The notes under the pieces are model-generated. The model made no database searches. It saw nothing but the letters and a program-made list of their open reading frames with translations, and was not told the DNA's origin. The position numbers were made by a program, and so were the translations under genes. DNA of 64,000 nucleotides from Muscardinus avellanarius (lineage: Eukaryota > Chordata > Mammalia > Rodentia > Gliridae), in NCBI GenBank assembly GCA_963383645.1, contig OY726557.1:126106895-126170894 (forward strand), read 5' to 3'. Positions 34,919 to 46,074 of this stretch are shown here, one piece after another. Position 1 is the stretch's first letter; each line of letters starts with the position of its first letter.

Positions 34919-35110
34919 TTTTTGGTGCTGGGGATAGAACCAGAGGTTTTCTTTTTCTGAGTTATACCCCTGTCCTATAAAGTTTTTTTTTTTTTATACA
35001 GGGTCTCATTAAGTTGCTGAGAATCCACTAAGTTACTACAATTGGCCTTGAACCTGCAATCCCCCTGTCTCAGCCTCCCAAACAATGGGATTAAAGGCAT
35101 GTATCACTGT
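34919..35110 (-). mobile_element. B1-dID-type SINE, antisense
   Basis: TTTGGTGCTGGGGATAGAAC tail, CAGGGTCTCATTAAGTTGC middle, ATGGGATTAAAGGCATGTAT head. Confidence 0.85.
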
Positions 35111-35231
35111 TCATTACTTCTTTTTGTAAGCTTTAAATCATCTCCAGATTATTTATAATTCCTAATATAATGTAAATACTATATAAATAGTAATTATACT
35201 TTATAGTTTAGGGAATATATTTAAACTGAAG

Positions 35232-35400
35232 GCAGGGGTGCATGCCTGTAATCCCAGTACGTGGGAGGCTGAGACAGGAGGATAGAAGGTATGATGCCAT
35301 CTTCAGAAACTTACATAGACTCTCTTTTAAGATGGGAAATCTGGAAGTAGCCCTGTGATAAAATGCCCCTAAGCTCGATCTTCAGTATAAACAAACAAAC
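35232..35400 (+). mobile_element. B1-dID-type SINE, sense, diverged
   Basis: GGCAGGGGTGCATGCCTGTA head to CGATCTTCAGTATAAACAAAC tail. Confidence 0.75.
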
Positions 35401-35451
35401 AAAAAAATAAAATTTAAAAATGTAAAGACTTCACAACCTTACTCTCTATTC

Positions 35452-35464
35452 AAGAGTCATTTGG
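35452..35464 (+). repeat. Target-site duplication of composite element E1, left copy
   Basis: AAGAGTCATTTGG, repeated exactly at 41639-41651 after the element's second poly(A). The preceding bases (TTC/AA) fit a degenerate L1-endonuclease site. Confidence 0.9.
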
Positions 35465-36066
35465 GGTCGCGGGCAGGGCACGCCAGATGGGGCCCGGGTC
35501 GCGGGACTCTGGGCCCCAGGCCGAACTGCGAACTGCGCGTAGCACGCCAGGCCCCTGGAGAAACCGGGCCCAGTAAGACGCTGGGTTCTGGGCGGGGGTC
35601 GCGGGCAGGGCACGCCAGATGGGGCCCGGGTCGCGGGACTCTGGGCCCCAGGCTGAACTGCACATAGTACGCCAGGCCCCTGGAGAAACCGGGCCCAGTA
35701 AGACGCTTGGTTCTGGGCGGGGGTTGCGCGCGGGGCACAAAAGCCGGGGCCCAGGATCCCTGGGCCCCGGGCCGAACTGCGCGTAGCACGCCAGACCCCT
35801 GGAGAAACCGGGCCCAGTAAGACGCTGGGTTCTGGGCGGGGGTCGCGGGCGGGGCACGCCAGATGGGGCCCGGGTCGTGGGACTCTGGGCCCCGGGCCGA
35901 ACTGCGAGTAGCACGCCAGACCCCTGGAGAAATCAGGCCCAGTAAGACGCTGGGTTCTGGGCAGGGGTCGCGGGCGGGGCACGCCAGCTGGGGCCCGGGT
36001 TGCAGGACTCTGGGCCCCGGGCTGAACTGCGAGTAGCATGCCAGACCCCTGGAGAAACCGGGCCCA
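35465..36066 (+). repeat. E1 5' GC-rich tandem repeat, about 5 units
   Basis: Units begin near 35465, 35596, 35719, 35838 and 35963 and contain GGGCACGCCAGATGGGGCCC and CCTGGAGAAACCGGGCCCAG. They are CpG-rich, like a small CpG island, so a promoter role is possible (inference). Confidence 0.9.
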
Positions 36067-36565
36067 GAACAGAAAAAGATAAAGAAAAATATCGGAGAGG
36101 AGGTAAGAAAGCCGTTATGGATGCCAGGACACTGGAGATGCAGACAAAACTTATCTAAATGCACTGGAACTTATGGAAAAATTCTCCGTGAAAGAGGACT
36201 GCTATTTCTCTATATTGTTAAGAATCTCAGACATCACATATAAGGAGAGAGTTTAGCGGAGACCAAGGAGAAATGCGGTGTTGAAAGAGTTCCCCGCGAT
36301 GGTGGTGGAGACTTGTATTCAGGAGAAGCAGAAACCGGATCTTACCAACTTTATTTTTTTGGAGAAATTACACCAAATGTCGAATGCTACCATCACGCAT
36401 GCTTAGGAACACTGGACAACATTCAGAGTGGAAAAAGAGCCTGGGAAGGATTTGAAACAGTGGAGGCAGTGGCAATGCCAGTGGCCAATATTCGGGGGAG
36501 GCAGAGATCTGATACATTACAACTGGAACCTTTGAAATAATAACCACAGAGACAGTGATCGGAAC

Positions 36566-39500
36566 CTGCTGAGGGGTTAGGCGGGCGCCGGGGCCAGTGG
36601 CCGACATCGGAGCTTGCTGTGAGGCAAGGCCACTACTGAGGCCTCCGTGGCCGGGATTGGAACCTAAAGAGGGGTTAGACCGATGCTGGGGCCAGCGAGG
36701 CTGGCATTGGAGCCTGCCATGAGGCAAGACCAGTGTTGGGGCCCCCGAGGATGGGACCGGAGCCTGCTGAGGGGTTAGGCCGGTGCTGGGGTCAGCGAGG
36801 CTGGCATCAGAGCCTGCCATGAGGCAAGGCCGGTACTGGGGCCTCCGAGGCCAGGATAAGAGCCTGCCGAGGGGTTAGGCCGGTGCTGGGGCCGATGAGG
36901 CCGGCATCGGAGCCTGCCTTGAGGCATGACCAGTGCTGGGGCCTCCGAGGCCGGGATCGGAGCCTGCCGAGAGGTAGGGCCGGTGCTGGGGCCAGTGAGG
37001 CCGGCATCGGAGCCTGCCGTGAGGCAAGGCCGGTGCTGGGGCCTCGGAGGCCAGGATAAAAGCCTGCCGAGGGGTTAGACCGGTGCTGGGGCCAGCGAGG
37101 CCGGCATCGGAGCCTGCCGTGAGGCAAGGCCGGTACTGGGGCCTCCAAGGCCAGGATAAGAGCCTGCCAAGGGGTTAGGCCGGTGCTGGGGCCAGCGAGG
37201 CCGGCATCGGAGCCTGCCTTGATGCATGACCAGTGCTGGGGCCTCCAAGGCTGGGATCGGAGCCTGCCGAGGGGTTAGGCCGGTGCTGGGGCCAGTGAGG
37301 CCGGCATCGGAGCCTGCCTTGAGGCAAGGCCGGTACTGGGGCCTCGAGGCCAGGATAAGAGCCAGCCGAGGGGTTAGGCTGGTGCTGGCGCCAGCGAGGT
37401 CGGCATCGGAGCCTGCCTTGAGGCAAGGCCGGTACTGGGGCCTCCGAGGCCAGGATAAGAGCCTGCCGAGGGGTTAAGCCGGTGCTGGGGCCAGTGAGGC
37501 CGGCATCGGAGCCTGCCATGAGGCAAGGCCAGTACTGGGGCCTCCGAGGCCAGGATAAGAGCCTGCCGAGGGGTTAGGCCAGTGCTGGGGCCAGTGAGGC
37601 CGGCATCGAAGCCTGCCTTGAGGCAAGGCCAGTACTGGGGCCTCGAGGCCAGGATAAGAGCCAGCCGAGGGGTTAGGCCGGTGCTGGGGCCAGCGAGGCC
37701 GGCATCAGAGCCTGCCATGAGGCAAGGCCGGTACTGGGGCCTCCAAGGCCAGGATAAGAGCCTGCCAAGGGGTTAGGCCGGTGCTGGGGCCAGCGAGGCC
37801 GGCATCGGAGCCTGCCTTGATGCATGACCAGTGCTGGGGCCTCCAAGGCTGGGATCGGAGCCTGCCGAGGGGTTAGGCCGGTGCTGGGGCCAGTGAGGCA
37901 GGCATCGGAGCCTGCCTTGAGGCAAGGCCGGTACTGGGGCCTCGAGGCCAGGATAAGAGCCTGCCGAGGGGTTAGGCCGGTGCTGGGGCCAGTGAGGCCG
38001 GCATCGGAGCCTGCCGTGAGGCAAGGCCGGTGCTGGGGCCTCCGAGGCCAGGATAAAAGCCTGCCGAGGGGTTAGACCGGTGCTGGGGCCAGCAAGGCCG
38101 GCATCGGAGCCTGCCGTGAGGCAAGGCCGGTACTGGGGCCTCCAAGGCCAGGATAAGAGCCTGCCAAGGGGTTAGGCCGGTGCTGGGGCCAGCGAGGCCG
38201 GCATCGGAGCCTGCCTTGAGGCAAGGCTGGTACTGGGGCCTCCGAGGCCGGGATAAGAGCCTGCCGAGGGGTTAAGCCGGTGCTGGGGCCAGCGAGGCCG
38301 GCATCGGAGCCTGCCATGAGGCAAGGCCAGTACTGGGGCCTCCGAGGCCAGGATAAGAGCCTGCCGAGGGGTTAGGCCGGTGCTGGGGCCAGTGAGGCCA
38401 GCATCGAAGCCTGCCGTGAGGCAAGGCCAGTACTGGGGCCTCCGAGGCCAGGATAAGAGCCTGCCGAGGGGTTAGGCCAGTGCTGGGGCCAGTGAGGCCG
38501 GCATCGAAGCCTGCCTTGAGGCAAGGCCAGTACTGGGGCCTCGAGGCCAGGATAAGAGCCAGCCGAGGGGTTAGGCCGGTGCTGGGGCCAGCGAGGCCGG
38601 CATCGGAGCCTGCCATGAGGCAAGGCCGGTACTGGGGCCTCCAAGGCCAGGATAAGAGCCTGCCAAGGGGTTAGGCCGGTGCTGGTGCCAGCGAGGCCGG
38701 CATCGGAGCCTGCCTTGATGCATGACCAGTGCTGGGGCCTCCAAGGCTGGGATCGGAGCCTGCCGAGGGGTTAGGCCGGTGCTGGGGTCAGCGAGGCTGG
38801 CATCAGAGCCTGCCATGAGGCAAGGCCGGTACTGGGGCCTCCGAGGCCAGGATAAGAGCCTGCCGAGGGGTTAGGCCGGTGCTGGGGCCGATGAGGCCGG
38901 CATCGGAGCCTGCCTTGAGGCATGACCAGTGCTGGGGCCTCCGAGGCCGGGATCGGAGCCTGCCGAGAGGTAGGGCCGGTGCTGGGGCCAGTGAGGCCAG
39001 CATCGGAGCCTGCCGTGAGGCAAGGCCGGTGCTGGGGCCTCGGAGGCCAGGATAAAAGCCTGCCGAGGGGTTAGACCGGTGCTGGGGCCAGCGAGGTCGG
39101 CATCGGAGCCTGCCGTGAGGCAAGGCCGGTACTGGGGCCTCCAAGGCCAGGATAAGAGCCTGCCAAGGGGTTAGGCCGGTGCTGGGGCCAGCGAGGCCGG
39201 CATCGGAGCCTGCCTTGAGGCAAGGCTGGTACTGGGGCCTCCGAGGCCAGGATAAGAGCCTGCCAAGGGGTTAGGCCGGTGCTGGGGCCAGCGAGGCCGG
39301 CATCGGAGCCTGCCTTGATGCATGACCAGTGCTGGGGCCTCCAAGGCTGGGATCGGAGCCTGCCGAGGGGTTAGGCCGGTGCTGGGGCCAGTGAGGCCGG
39401 CATCGGAGCCTGCCTTGAGGCAAGGCCGGTACTGGGGCCTCGAGGCCAGGATAAGAGCCTGCCGAGGGGTTAGGCCGGTGCTGGGGCCAGTGAGGCCGGC

Positions 39501-41000
39501 ATCGAAGCCTGCCTTGAGGCAAGGCCGGTACTGGAGCCTCCGAGACCGGGATAAGAGCCTGCCAAGGGGTTAGGCCGGTGCTGGGGCCAGCGAGGCCGGC
39601 ATCGGAGCCTGCCGTGAGGCAAGGCCGGTACTGGGGCTTCCAAGGCTGGGATTGGAGCCTGCCTTGAGGCAAGGCCAGTACTGGGGCCTCTGAGGCCAGG
39701 ATAAGAGCCTGCCGAGGGGTTAGGCCGGTGCTGGGGCCAGTGAGGCCGGCATCGAAGCCTGCCTTGAGGCAAGGCCGGTACTGGGGCCTCCGAGGCCGGG
39801 ATAAGAGCCTGCCAAGGGGTTAGGCCGGTGCTGGGGCCAGCGAGGCCGGCATCGGAGCCTGCCGTGAGGCAAGGCCGGTACTGGGGCTTCCGAGGCTGGG
39901 ATTGGAGCCTGCCTTGAGGCAAGGCCGGTACTGGGGCCTCCGAGGCCAGGATAAGAGCCTGCCAAGGGGTTAGGCCGGTGCTGGGGCCAGCGAGGCCGGC
40001 ATCGGAGCCTGCCGTGAGGCATGACCAGTGCTGGGCCCTCCAAGGCCGGGATCGGAGCCTGCCAAGGGGTTAGGCTGGTGTTGGGGCCAGCGAGGCCAGC
40101 ATCGGAGCCTGCCTTGAGGCAAGGCCGGTACTGGGGCCTCCGAGGCCAGGATAAGAGCCTGCCGAGGGGTTAGGCCGGTGCTGGGGCCAGTGAGTCTGGC
40201 ATTGGAGCCTGCCTTGAGGCAAGGCCGGTACTGGGGCCTCCGAGGCCAGGATAAGAGCCTGCCGAGGGGTTAGGCCAGTGCTGGGGCCAGCGAGGCCGGC
40301 ATCGGAGCCTGCCTTGATGCATGACCAGTGCTGGGGCCTCCAAATCCGGGATCGGAGCCTGCCAAGGGGTTAGGCCGGTGCTGGGGCCAGTGAGGCCGGC
40401 ATTGGAGCCTGCCTTGAGGCAAGGCCGGTACTGGGGCCTCTGAGGCCAGGATAAGAGCCTGCCGAGGTGTTAGGCCGGTGCTGGGGCCAGCGAGGCCGGC
40501 ATCAGAGCCTGCCGTGAGGCATGACCTGTGCTGGGGCCAGTGAGGCCGGCATCGGAGCCTGTCGTGAGGCAAGGCCGGTACTGGGGCCTCCGAGGCCAGG
40601 ATAAGAGCCTGCCGAGGGGATATGCCGGTGCTGGGGCCAGCGAGGCCGGCATCGGAGCCTGCCTTGAGGCATGACCAGTGCTGGGGTCTCCGAGGCCGGG
40701 ATCGGAGCCTGCCGAGGGGTTAGGCTGGTGCTGGGGCCAACGAGGCCGGCATTGGAGCCTTCCATGAGGCTAGGCCGGTGCTGGGGCCTCCAAGGCCGGG
40801 ATTGGAATCCTGCCAAGGGGTTAGACCGGTGCAGGGGCCAATGGCCAGCATCGGAGCCTGGCGTGAGACAAGTTCACTCCTGCCGCCTCCAAGGTCGGGA
40901 CCAAAGCCAGCTTAGGGGTTAGACCGGTTCAGGGGCCAGCGAGACCAGAACTGGGGCCTCCCATGAGGCAAGGCCGCTGCTTGAACCAGCGAGGTCTGGA
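36566..41000 (+). repeat. E1 VNTR, about 88 units of 50 bp (100-bp dimers)
   Basis: Two related 50-base half-units alternate: one with GCCGAGGGGTTAGGCCGGTG, the other with GCCTTGAGGCAAGGCCGGTA. Each ends CTGGGGCC-x-GCGAGGCC. Longer internal copies recur at offsets of about 598, 898, 1498 and 1996 bases, so blocks of many units were duplicated. The array carries long minus-strand open frames only because 100-base periodicity lacks stops. Confidence 0.95.
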
Positions 41001-41450
41001 TCAGTCCACTGAGTAGCCAGGCCACTACTGGGACCATCAAGAGTGGGATTGGTACTTGCAACACAGCATGCACAGAGAAATATCGCAGAAAATATAAATC
41101 AGACGCTTCTCTTAATCAGCAATAACTAGGAGGAAAAGGGCAACAGGAAGAGGTTGAGCTATAGAAAGGGCCCTATAGTGAAGCAACTAATGTGACCAAT
41201 CAGAGGGTATGTAATACTGGAGGACGGAGCCTCTTTAAAACGCAGGAGGTACATAAACAAATGTATCAAAGTAAATCACCAAAGAAGTGTGGGATGGAGG
41301 GAGGGGGAGGGAATGGGATGGGGGCTGGAGGAGGACTAATTGGATGATGTGTGCTTGTATATCCTCTCAAGTCTTGTACTCCAATGTGATTGATATATGA
41401 CTACAATGCACCAATTTAAAAAATAAATTAATTTAAAATATTAAAAAAAG

Positions 41451-41631
41451 GCTAAGCTAAAAGAATATTGACAAAGCAATGACCCTCTATCTATTATTTA
41501 TCATAAATACAGCAAATGTATTTATTCTTAATATTTGGTATACATTTGTTCTTTCACATTCCAGTACTGATTTCCTACATTAAATCATTTTATTTATTGA
41601 ATTGGTAAATAAATCAAGCTTACTTCATGGG
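41451..41631 (+). other. Apparent 3' transduction in E1
   Basis: Sequence between the element's own A-rich end and a second poly(A) tract. It has AATAAA at 41608-41613, about 20 bases before the tail. It lies inside the target-site duplications and has no counterpart in E2 or E3. Confidence 0.75.
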
Positions 41632-41651
41632 AAAAAAAAAGAGTCATTTGG

Positions 41652-41811
41652 TACCAGTGCCTTCATGTCCAAGTCTTTAAGACTCTGTCTGGCTCTTAAA
41701 GAAGAGTCCACTCTGTTGAGAAATAGAAAAGAAACACTAAAAATTTTATAGCATTTGACCTAAGACCTTATGTCACCCAGTCTTCACTTAACATAGAAAC
41801 ATTTCATCCTA

Positions 41812-41859
<48 letters not shown>

Positions 41860-42650
41860 ACACTGGGGATTGAATTCAAGGAAATTCTACCTCTGAAGTA
41901 TACCCCAGCCCAATTTTGTTTTTTATTTTGAAACTTGCTAAGTTGCTGAGGGTCTTGTCAAGCTGCTGAGGCTGGCCTCAAACCTGTGATCCTCCTGTCT
42001 CAGCTTACCAAGTACTGGGATTACACCCATTGCATTTTGAATCTCCAGTCTACCAGATTTTTTCCACTAGGACTGGGAAATTTGGCAGCTCCACCCAAAG
42101 ACAGGGATATTCAGTCTTTCTCATCATTTTTCCAGAGTACCTTCATCCATCAATTTTTCTCTTGAAAAGTAAGTTATTTCTTCCTTGATCATGGGGCAAT
42201 AGAGAATGGGTATTAGAACCTATCACTAGAGCTAGGGTAGTGTCACAGAGACAGTGTTTTCCTGGGAGTCTAGAGTCCTGTATTTAATTACTATGTAACT
42301 CATCTTGTCTTTAACATGGCATTTATCTGTGATGCTAGATTTTTACCATTTTATGACACTTTATAACTTTAACATTCTCTGGTTCATGACATAAATTGTG
42401 AGAATGGGTACATAGCCCCCCTAAACATATGATACTATATCAGGGTTGGGGGGGCTGTTACAGCTCAGGGCAAGAGGCAGGTTCCACTGGTAGCCTGTGC
42501 CACAAAGTTTCCAAGTCAAATTGACAAAAAAATAGGTTATACTGAAAGTCAGCTGTGAAAAAATAGAGAAGAAACTTTCTGGTTTCAAATCAAGAGCAAG
42601 GAAATCTTGATAAGGGAAGAGGTAGCAAATGAACGAAAGAAAGGAAATAT
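41652..42650. other. Unassigned flank with one SINE
   Basis: Apart from the SINE at 41808-42025, nothing recognised. Confidence 0.5.
41808..42025 (-). mobile_element. B1-dID-type SINE, antisense, with (TG)n
   Basis: TG tract 41815-41857, then ACACTGGGGATTGAATTCAAG to AGTACTGGGATTACACCC. Confidence 0.85.
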
Positions 42651-42939
42651 ACATATGCTTATTTATTTATTTTTAATAAATTTTTATTGGTGCATTGTAG
42701 TCATACATCTTAATGGGATTTAAAAAAAAACTTGTGGAGATATACACGCACACATTACCAAATCAACCCCTAATCAATCCTTAACCTTTTCCTACCCCTC
42801 CCTCCTTCCCATGCTTGGTTTCCTGATTAACTTTGATATGTTTGTTTTGTTTTTTCTTCCATATATGATCAAGTTATTTTTGACAAGGTTTCCAAGAACA
42901 TTTGGTGAAGGAAATAATAATGTTTTCACTAAATATTGT

Positions 42940-43602
42940 TGAAAAATAATAACTACATGAGAAAGAATAAAATTGGGCCTTTACCTAACACCATATACAA
43001 ATATTAACCAAAATAGATAAAAGACCTAAATGTAAATCTTAAGACTATAAACTTTTAGAAGAAAACCTGGGTCATAAAACTTCACAACATTAAAATTGGC
43101 AATGATTTCTTGGATATGATTCCAAAGGCACAGGCAACAAAAGAATAAACAAACTTCATAAAAAATAGAAAAATAAGTGAGACCTGGTTTCAAAATAAAG
43201 AATAAAAAAAAGGGCAGGGGGTGTATCTCAGAGGTTGAATGCCCCTGGGTTCCATCCCCAGACCCACAAAAAGAAGAAAAAAAAAGAAAAATACTGTACA
43301 CCCAAAGACAATGTAAACAGAATTAAAAGTTACTGATAGAATGGAATAAAATATTTCAAATGCTATATCTGAAGGTATATTAATATTCCAATTAGAAATC
43401 CTAGAAATTAGCAACAATAAAAGCAAACATTACAATTTAGAAATAGGTAAAAGACTAAAATAGATAACAAATCTCCAAAGATTTTATATGACCAATAAAC
43501 ACATGACTAACACTCATCATTATCATAATATAACTAATCATTAAGAAATACAGATAAAAACTATACTGAAATAGTACTTAACATTTGTTAGGATGGCTTT
43601 TT
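42940..43602 (+). mobile_element. Old L1 (L1MA-like) ORF2 fragment, sense
   Basis: Phrases such as AGAAGAAAACCTGGGTCATA, AGGCACAGGCAACAAAAG and TTTGTTAGGATGGC are old mammalian L1 ORF2 text in sense orientation. More diverged than the flanking L1 pieces. Confidence 0.65.
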
Positions 43603-43604
43603 AA

Positions 43605-44376
43605 CATGAATTACCTTGCTCCAGCTCTTTACCTTGAGTTTGTTACTATCTTTACTCATAAAGTATGTTTCATGTAAGCAGAAGATGGATGATTTCGGTT
43701 TTTAATCCATTTTTCCACTTTATGTCTTTTTATTGGGGAATTGAAGCCATTTGCATTCAGTGTGATTATTGAGAGATAATTTTAATTCCTAACATGTTAA
43801 GATTTTATTTCTGTTTGAAATACTGTTTATTCTTCTTTGCTTAATTGTCTGCTGGATGGAAAATCTTGTTTCTCTGGTTCTGGTGTATACTATCTATTTC
43901 TTCTTTGTAGTTAATCTCTTTGAGTATTTTCTCTACCGCTGGCTTTGAAGACATAAATTCCTTCAGTTTCTCTTCGTCATGGAAGCTTCTTATTACCCCA
44001 TCTAATTTGATAGATAGTTTTGCTGGGTAGGAAATTTGGGGCTGGAAGTTTTCTTTCAGAGTTTGGAATATGTTACTCCAAGCCCTTCTGGCTTTCATGA
44101 CTTGGTTTGTGAAGTCTGGAGTGATTCTAATTCATTTGCCTCTGAATGTCACTTGCCTTTTGTTTTTGTTGCCTTTAAAATACTCTGCTTGGCCAGGTGT
44201 GGTTGTGCACGCTTGTAATCCCCACGATTGGGCGTCAGAGACAGGAGAATTACGCAGGTTCGAAGCCAGCCACACTGGCTTAGGAGACCCTGTTTCCAAA
44301 TAAAAATATGACATGGGTGTCTGGGAGTGTAGCCCAGAGGTAGAAGGGCTTCCAGGAACCTCAGTACCACCAAAAA

Positions 44377-44423
<47 letters not shown>

Positions 44424-45851
44424 GATACTCTGCTTGGCTTCTACATTGGTGACTTTGACAATTATGTGGCATGGGGAACCTTTTCTCTGATCCTGTCTAA
44501 AGGGAGTTCTATAAGTTTCCTGGACCTGTGTATTGGCCTCTTGCTCTATGTTTGGAAAATCTTCTGCTATTATTCTTTGAAGAGATTATTGATCCCTTTG
44601 GTTTCACCTTCTTTTCCCTCCTTTATTCCGATTATTCTTAGGTTAGCTCTCTTAAAATGGTCCCATATTTCTTCAATGTCAAATTCTTGCTGTTGGATTT
44701 TTTTTCTAGGTTATAAATTATGCATTTGTTTTTGGAGTGATCATCTTCTAGGAGCGATATTCTATTCTCCATGTGGTCTAATCAATTGTTTATAGTTTGA
44801 ATTGATGCCTTTACTTCAATGATTACATCCTTTATTTCTTTTAGACTCTCTCTAAATTCTTTTCAAAAGTCCTGTATTATTTCCACAGTTATATTCCTGA
44901 TTTTATCTTCTGGAGATCTCTGAATTTCTGTGTTATCAGGTTCTAATCTTATGGGGTTTTAGACGTTCATTGCTCTATTGTTGCTCCTCTTTCCTGTGAT
45001 TTCTGAAGTTTGTGCCTTCTCTGGGTTCTTCCCCGGGTCACCACAACTTCACTTAGGGTACTCTGGATCTGGAGTTTGTGGTAATCTCAGCCGCCACTAC
45101 TCCTTTACTGGGTTGTATCATAAAGTCTCAGACCCAGGGAGTTAGTCGAGGCTGTGCAAGACCATGGGGGTGCTGAGCTGGGCGTTCTCGGACAGGGAGC
45201 TGCAACTAGGGTGTGGTATCTTTGCCACCACTACTCCTTTACTGGGTTGGACTGCAAAATCTTAGACCCAGGGAGATTATCAAAACAGCACAAGATCCTG
45301 AGGGTGCAGTGCTGGGATTTCTCCTGTAGGGGCTGCAATTTCACTTACAGTTATTGTGGCCACTGATCTGGAGATGTCATGGGCATGGTGAACTCACTGC
45401 TGCTGCTGGCAATATAGTGCCGCTGCCACGCCCTTGGCCGTGAGGCTGACATATTTCTTTTCTGGTTTTGAGCTCTGTTTTGAGTACCTGGAAGGTGTGA
45501 TGAGCTTGGCCACTGAGAGTTTTAGATGTTCTTTGAGCTGAAAGAACTGCTGAATTATACCCAAATGATCCACAGCTGCTCACTTCAGCTCCTTGTTTAC
45601 CTTTCCTCTCTGGAGCCTGGTGCTGTGAGGCAGAATGGCGCTGATGGGTATCCGCAATGTGGGCTGATTTCATTTCTGATCTCTGGTTGTTCTTCTAGTC
45701 TTCTTTTTCTCTGTCCCTTGTGTTTACATTTTTTTATTTCTCTGCTGATAGTATTTTCTGGCTATGAAAAGCACTGATTTTTTGGCAATAGAGATTGAGT
45801 GCTAGCAGGACTCGTAAATGCTGCTTTTCTCGGTCACCATCTTCCCAGAAG
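43605..45851 (-). mobile_element. L1 5' portion, antisense (5'UTR and ORF1), 3'-truncated
   Basis: Aligns by eye with 55810-57900. The ORF1 C-terminal domain is at 44098-43841 (minus). The 5'UTR holds two similar blocks of about 110 bases (CCACTACTCCTTTACTGGGTTG near 45097 and 45228). Confidence 0.85.
44190..44425 (+). mobile_element. B1-dID-type SINE with (AAAT)n tail, inserted in L1
   Basis: GCCAGGTGTGGTTGTGCACG head. Duplicated target TACTCTGCTTGG lies on both sides (44181-44192 and 44427-44438). Confidence 0.9.
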
Positions 45852-45925
45852 ACATATGCTTATATAGATAACCAAAAAAGGCAGTCATTCTCAGACAGGT
45901 CTCAGCTTTGTTGGTGCTTGTCAGG

Positions 45926-45930
<5 letters not shown>

Positions 45931-45969
<39 letters not shown>
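45931..45969 (+). repeat. (GT)n microsatellite
   Basis: GT run. Confidence 0.95.
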
Positions 45970-45971
<2 letters not shown>

Positions 45972-46074
45972 CTCTCACATTTACTTTGAGTGTGAAGAAA
46001 TGAGGAAAGTCAAGTTATCAAGAAGTTGTTAATATCACTGAGTGTTGGGCAAAGTATTCAAAGTAATGTGTCCC

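Larger units (their letters stand above)
35465..41638 (+). mobile_element. SVA-like composite retroelement E1 (5' repeats, unique module, VNTR, L1-like 3' end, 3' transduction)
   Basis: In order: five copies of a 119-132 base GC-rich repeat (35465-36066); a unique module (36067-36565) shared with E2 and E3; a VNTR of 50-base units (36566-41000); a 3' domain with an L1-3'UTR-like end (41001-41450); and 180 extra bases ending in a second poly(A). A 13-base exact duplication flanks it. The modular order recalls primate SVA/LAVA elements, but the sequences are unrelated by eye. There is no retroelement ORF, so mobilisation would have to use L1 proteins in trans. I know of no named rodent family with this structure. 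Confidence 0.85.
42663..45851 (-). mobile_element. L1 chimera flanked by a 12-base duplication
   Basis: ACATATGCTTAT occurs at 42651-42662 and 45852-45863. Between them: an antisense L1 3'UTR (42663-42860), an older L1MA-like ORF2 piece in sense orientation (about 42940-43602), then the antisense 5' part of a younger L1 (43605-45851) with late ORF1, early ORF1 and 5'UTR. The younger L1's ORF2 is absent. SINEs lie at 43175-43290 (+, partial) and 44190-44425 (+). Confidence 0.65.

Noticed and set aside
36368..40922. Many overlapping open frames of 60-150 codons on both strands
   Set aside because: They follow the 50/100-base VNTR, which lacks stops in several frames. Composition and repetition explain them; no start context or domain supports a protein.
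36566..41000. CRISPR-like appearance of regularly spaced repeats
   Set aside because: Units are contiguous with no unique spacers, and this is a mammalian retroelement VNTR.
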